Source of the DNA: Rhodoferax sp. AJA081-3
GTDB taxonomy: Bacteria; Pseudomonadota; Gammaproteobacteria; Burkholderiales; Burkholderiaceae_C
DNA length: 64,000 nucleotides
Assembly (NCBI RefSeq): GCF_017798165.1
Contig: NZ_CP059068.1
Span: 2,418,001 to 2,482,000, forward strand
Direction: 5' to 3'
In this document: positions 63,924-64,000 of the stretch, piece after piece
Numbering within the stretch: position 1 is the first letter of the stretch
Layout of the letters: each line of letters begins with the position of its first letter
Notes under the pieces: generated by a model
Seen by the model: the letters and a program-made list of their open reading frames with translations, nothing else
Told to the model about the DNA's origin: nothing
Database searches by the model: none
Position numbers and translations under genes: made by a program

Positions 63924-64000
63924 TTAGGCGGCGCCCTTGGTACGCAATTCGGCAATCAGTCCTTCGGTGACCTGAATAGCCCGCTCCATGTTGCCGGCCA
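63924..64000 (-). CDS. End of an unidentified protein, cut by the window edge
   Basis: Only the last 24 codons plus stop are visible (AGNMERAIQVTEGLIAELRT, then KGAA). It is an amphipathic helix with an Ala end. It converges with the dehalogenase-like gene and is too short for a family call. Confidence 0.45.
   Translation of the reverse strand, partial: AGNMERAIQVTEGLIAELRTKGAA

Noticed and set aside
63924..64000. Identifying the cut gene at the right edge as a phasin or metabolic enzyme
   Set aside because: Only 24 residues are visible, an amphipathic helix with no diagnostic motif.

Overview
The window is a piece of chromosome from a betaproteobacterium, most likely of the Comamonadaceae (a Rhodoferax- or Polaromonas-like organism). 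The evidence is the high GC content, the order tRNA-Tyr/Gly/Thr-tuf-tRNA-Trp-secE-nusG-rplKAJL-rpoBC, the lemA-rsmB-DUF4390-ntrY-ntrX block, the lptA-lptB-rpoN block, and methyl-accepting chemotaxis proteins ending in DWETF. This is inference from gene content; no database was searched.

Layout. 0-5 kb: the end of a class III cyclase gene, an AEC transporter, the Rep helicase and a hypothetical gene. 4.9-10.7 kb (minus strand): tRNA-Phe and tRNA-Gly, then lemA-rsmB-DUF4390-ntrY-ntrX. 10.7-24.7 kb (minus): the large transcription-translation block from tRNA-Tyr to rpoC, with a good promoter at its start, several hairpin leaders, and a clean terminator after rpoC. 24.7-31.7 kb (minus): a trp cluster trpE-chorismate mutase-trpG-ltaE-lysE-trpD-trpC-ung, with a threonine aldolase and a LysE exporter set among the trp genes. 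32-38 kb: a tandem pair of secreted chalcone-isomerase-like proteins, a chemoreceptor, a PAS-GGDEF-EAL protein and rpe. 38-43.6 kb (plus): apaG, a polytopic membrane protein labelled site-specific recombinase, then the tightly overlapping series thiL-HNH-SRPBCC-pgpA-cinA. 43.7-52 kb: an oxidoreductase pair with a divergent LysR regulator, a second chemoreceptor, a YecA-like SEC-C protein, a GltB-like FMN protein and a PIN-domain protein. 52-58.5 kb: rlmL-like, rpoN, lptB, lptA and a two-domain PPK2. 58.4-60 kb: an intact IS256-family element. 60-64 kb: a two-component system with a Spy-like lipoprotein, a fluoroacetate-dehalogenase-like hydrolase and the end of one more gene.

The most unusual signal is a set of short dispersed repeats. 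Family R1 (about 45-60 bp, an AT-rich GCTAT/ATAGC hairpin head followed by a GGGGGCTAGAGGC tail) occurs seven times: three times between genes and four times in frame inside lysE, thiL, cinA and rpoN, always with the same strand as the gene. Family R2 is a large hairpin with an identical 44-nt core and different but self-complementary arms. It occurs twice, both times between converging genes, and the IS256 element is inserted at the foot of one copy with a target duplication. Family R3 (about 72 bp, GC-rich) occurs in frame in lysE and between lptB and rpoN. I saw no CRISPR array, prophage or obvious defence system.
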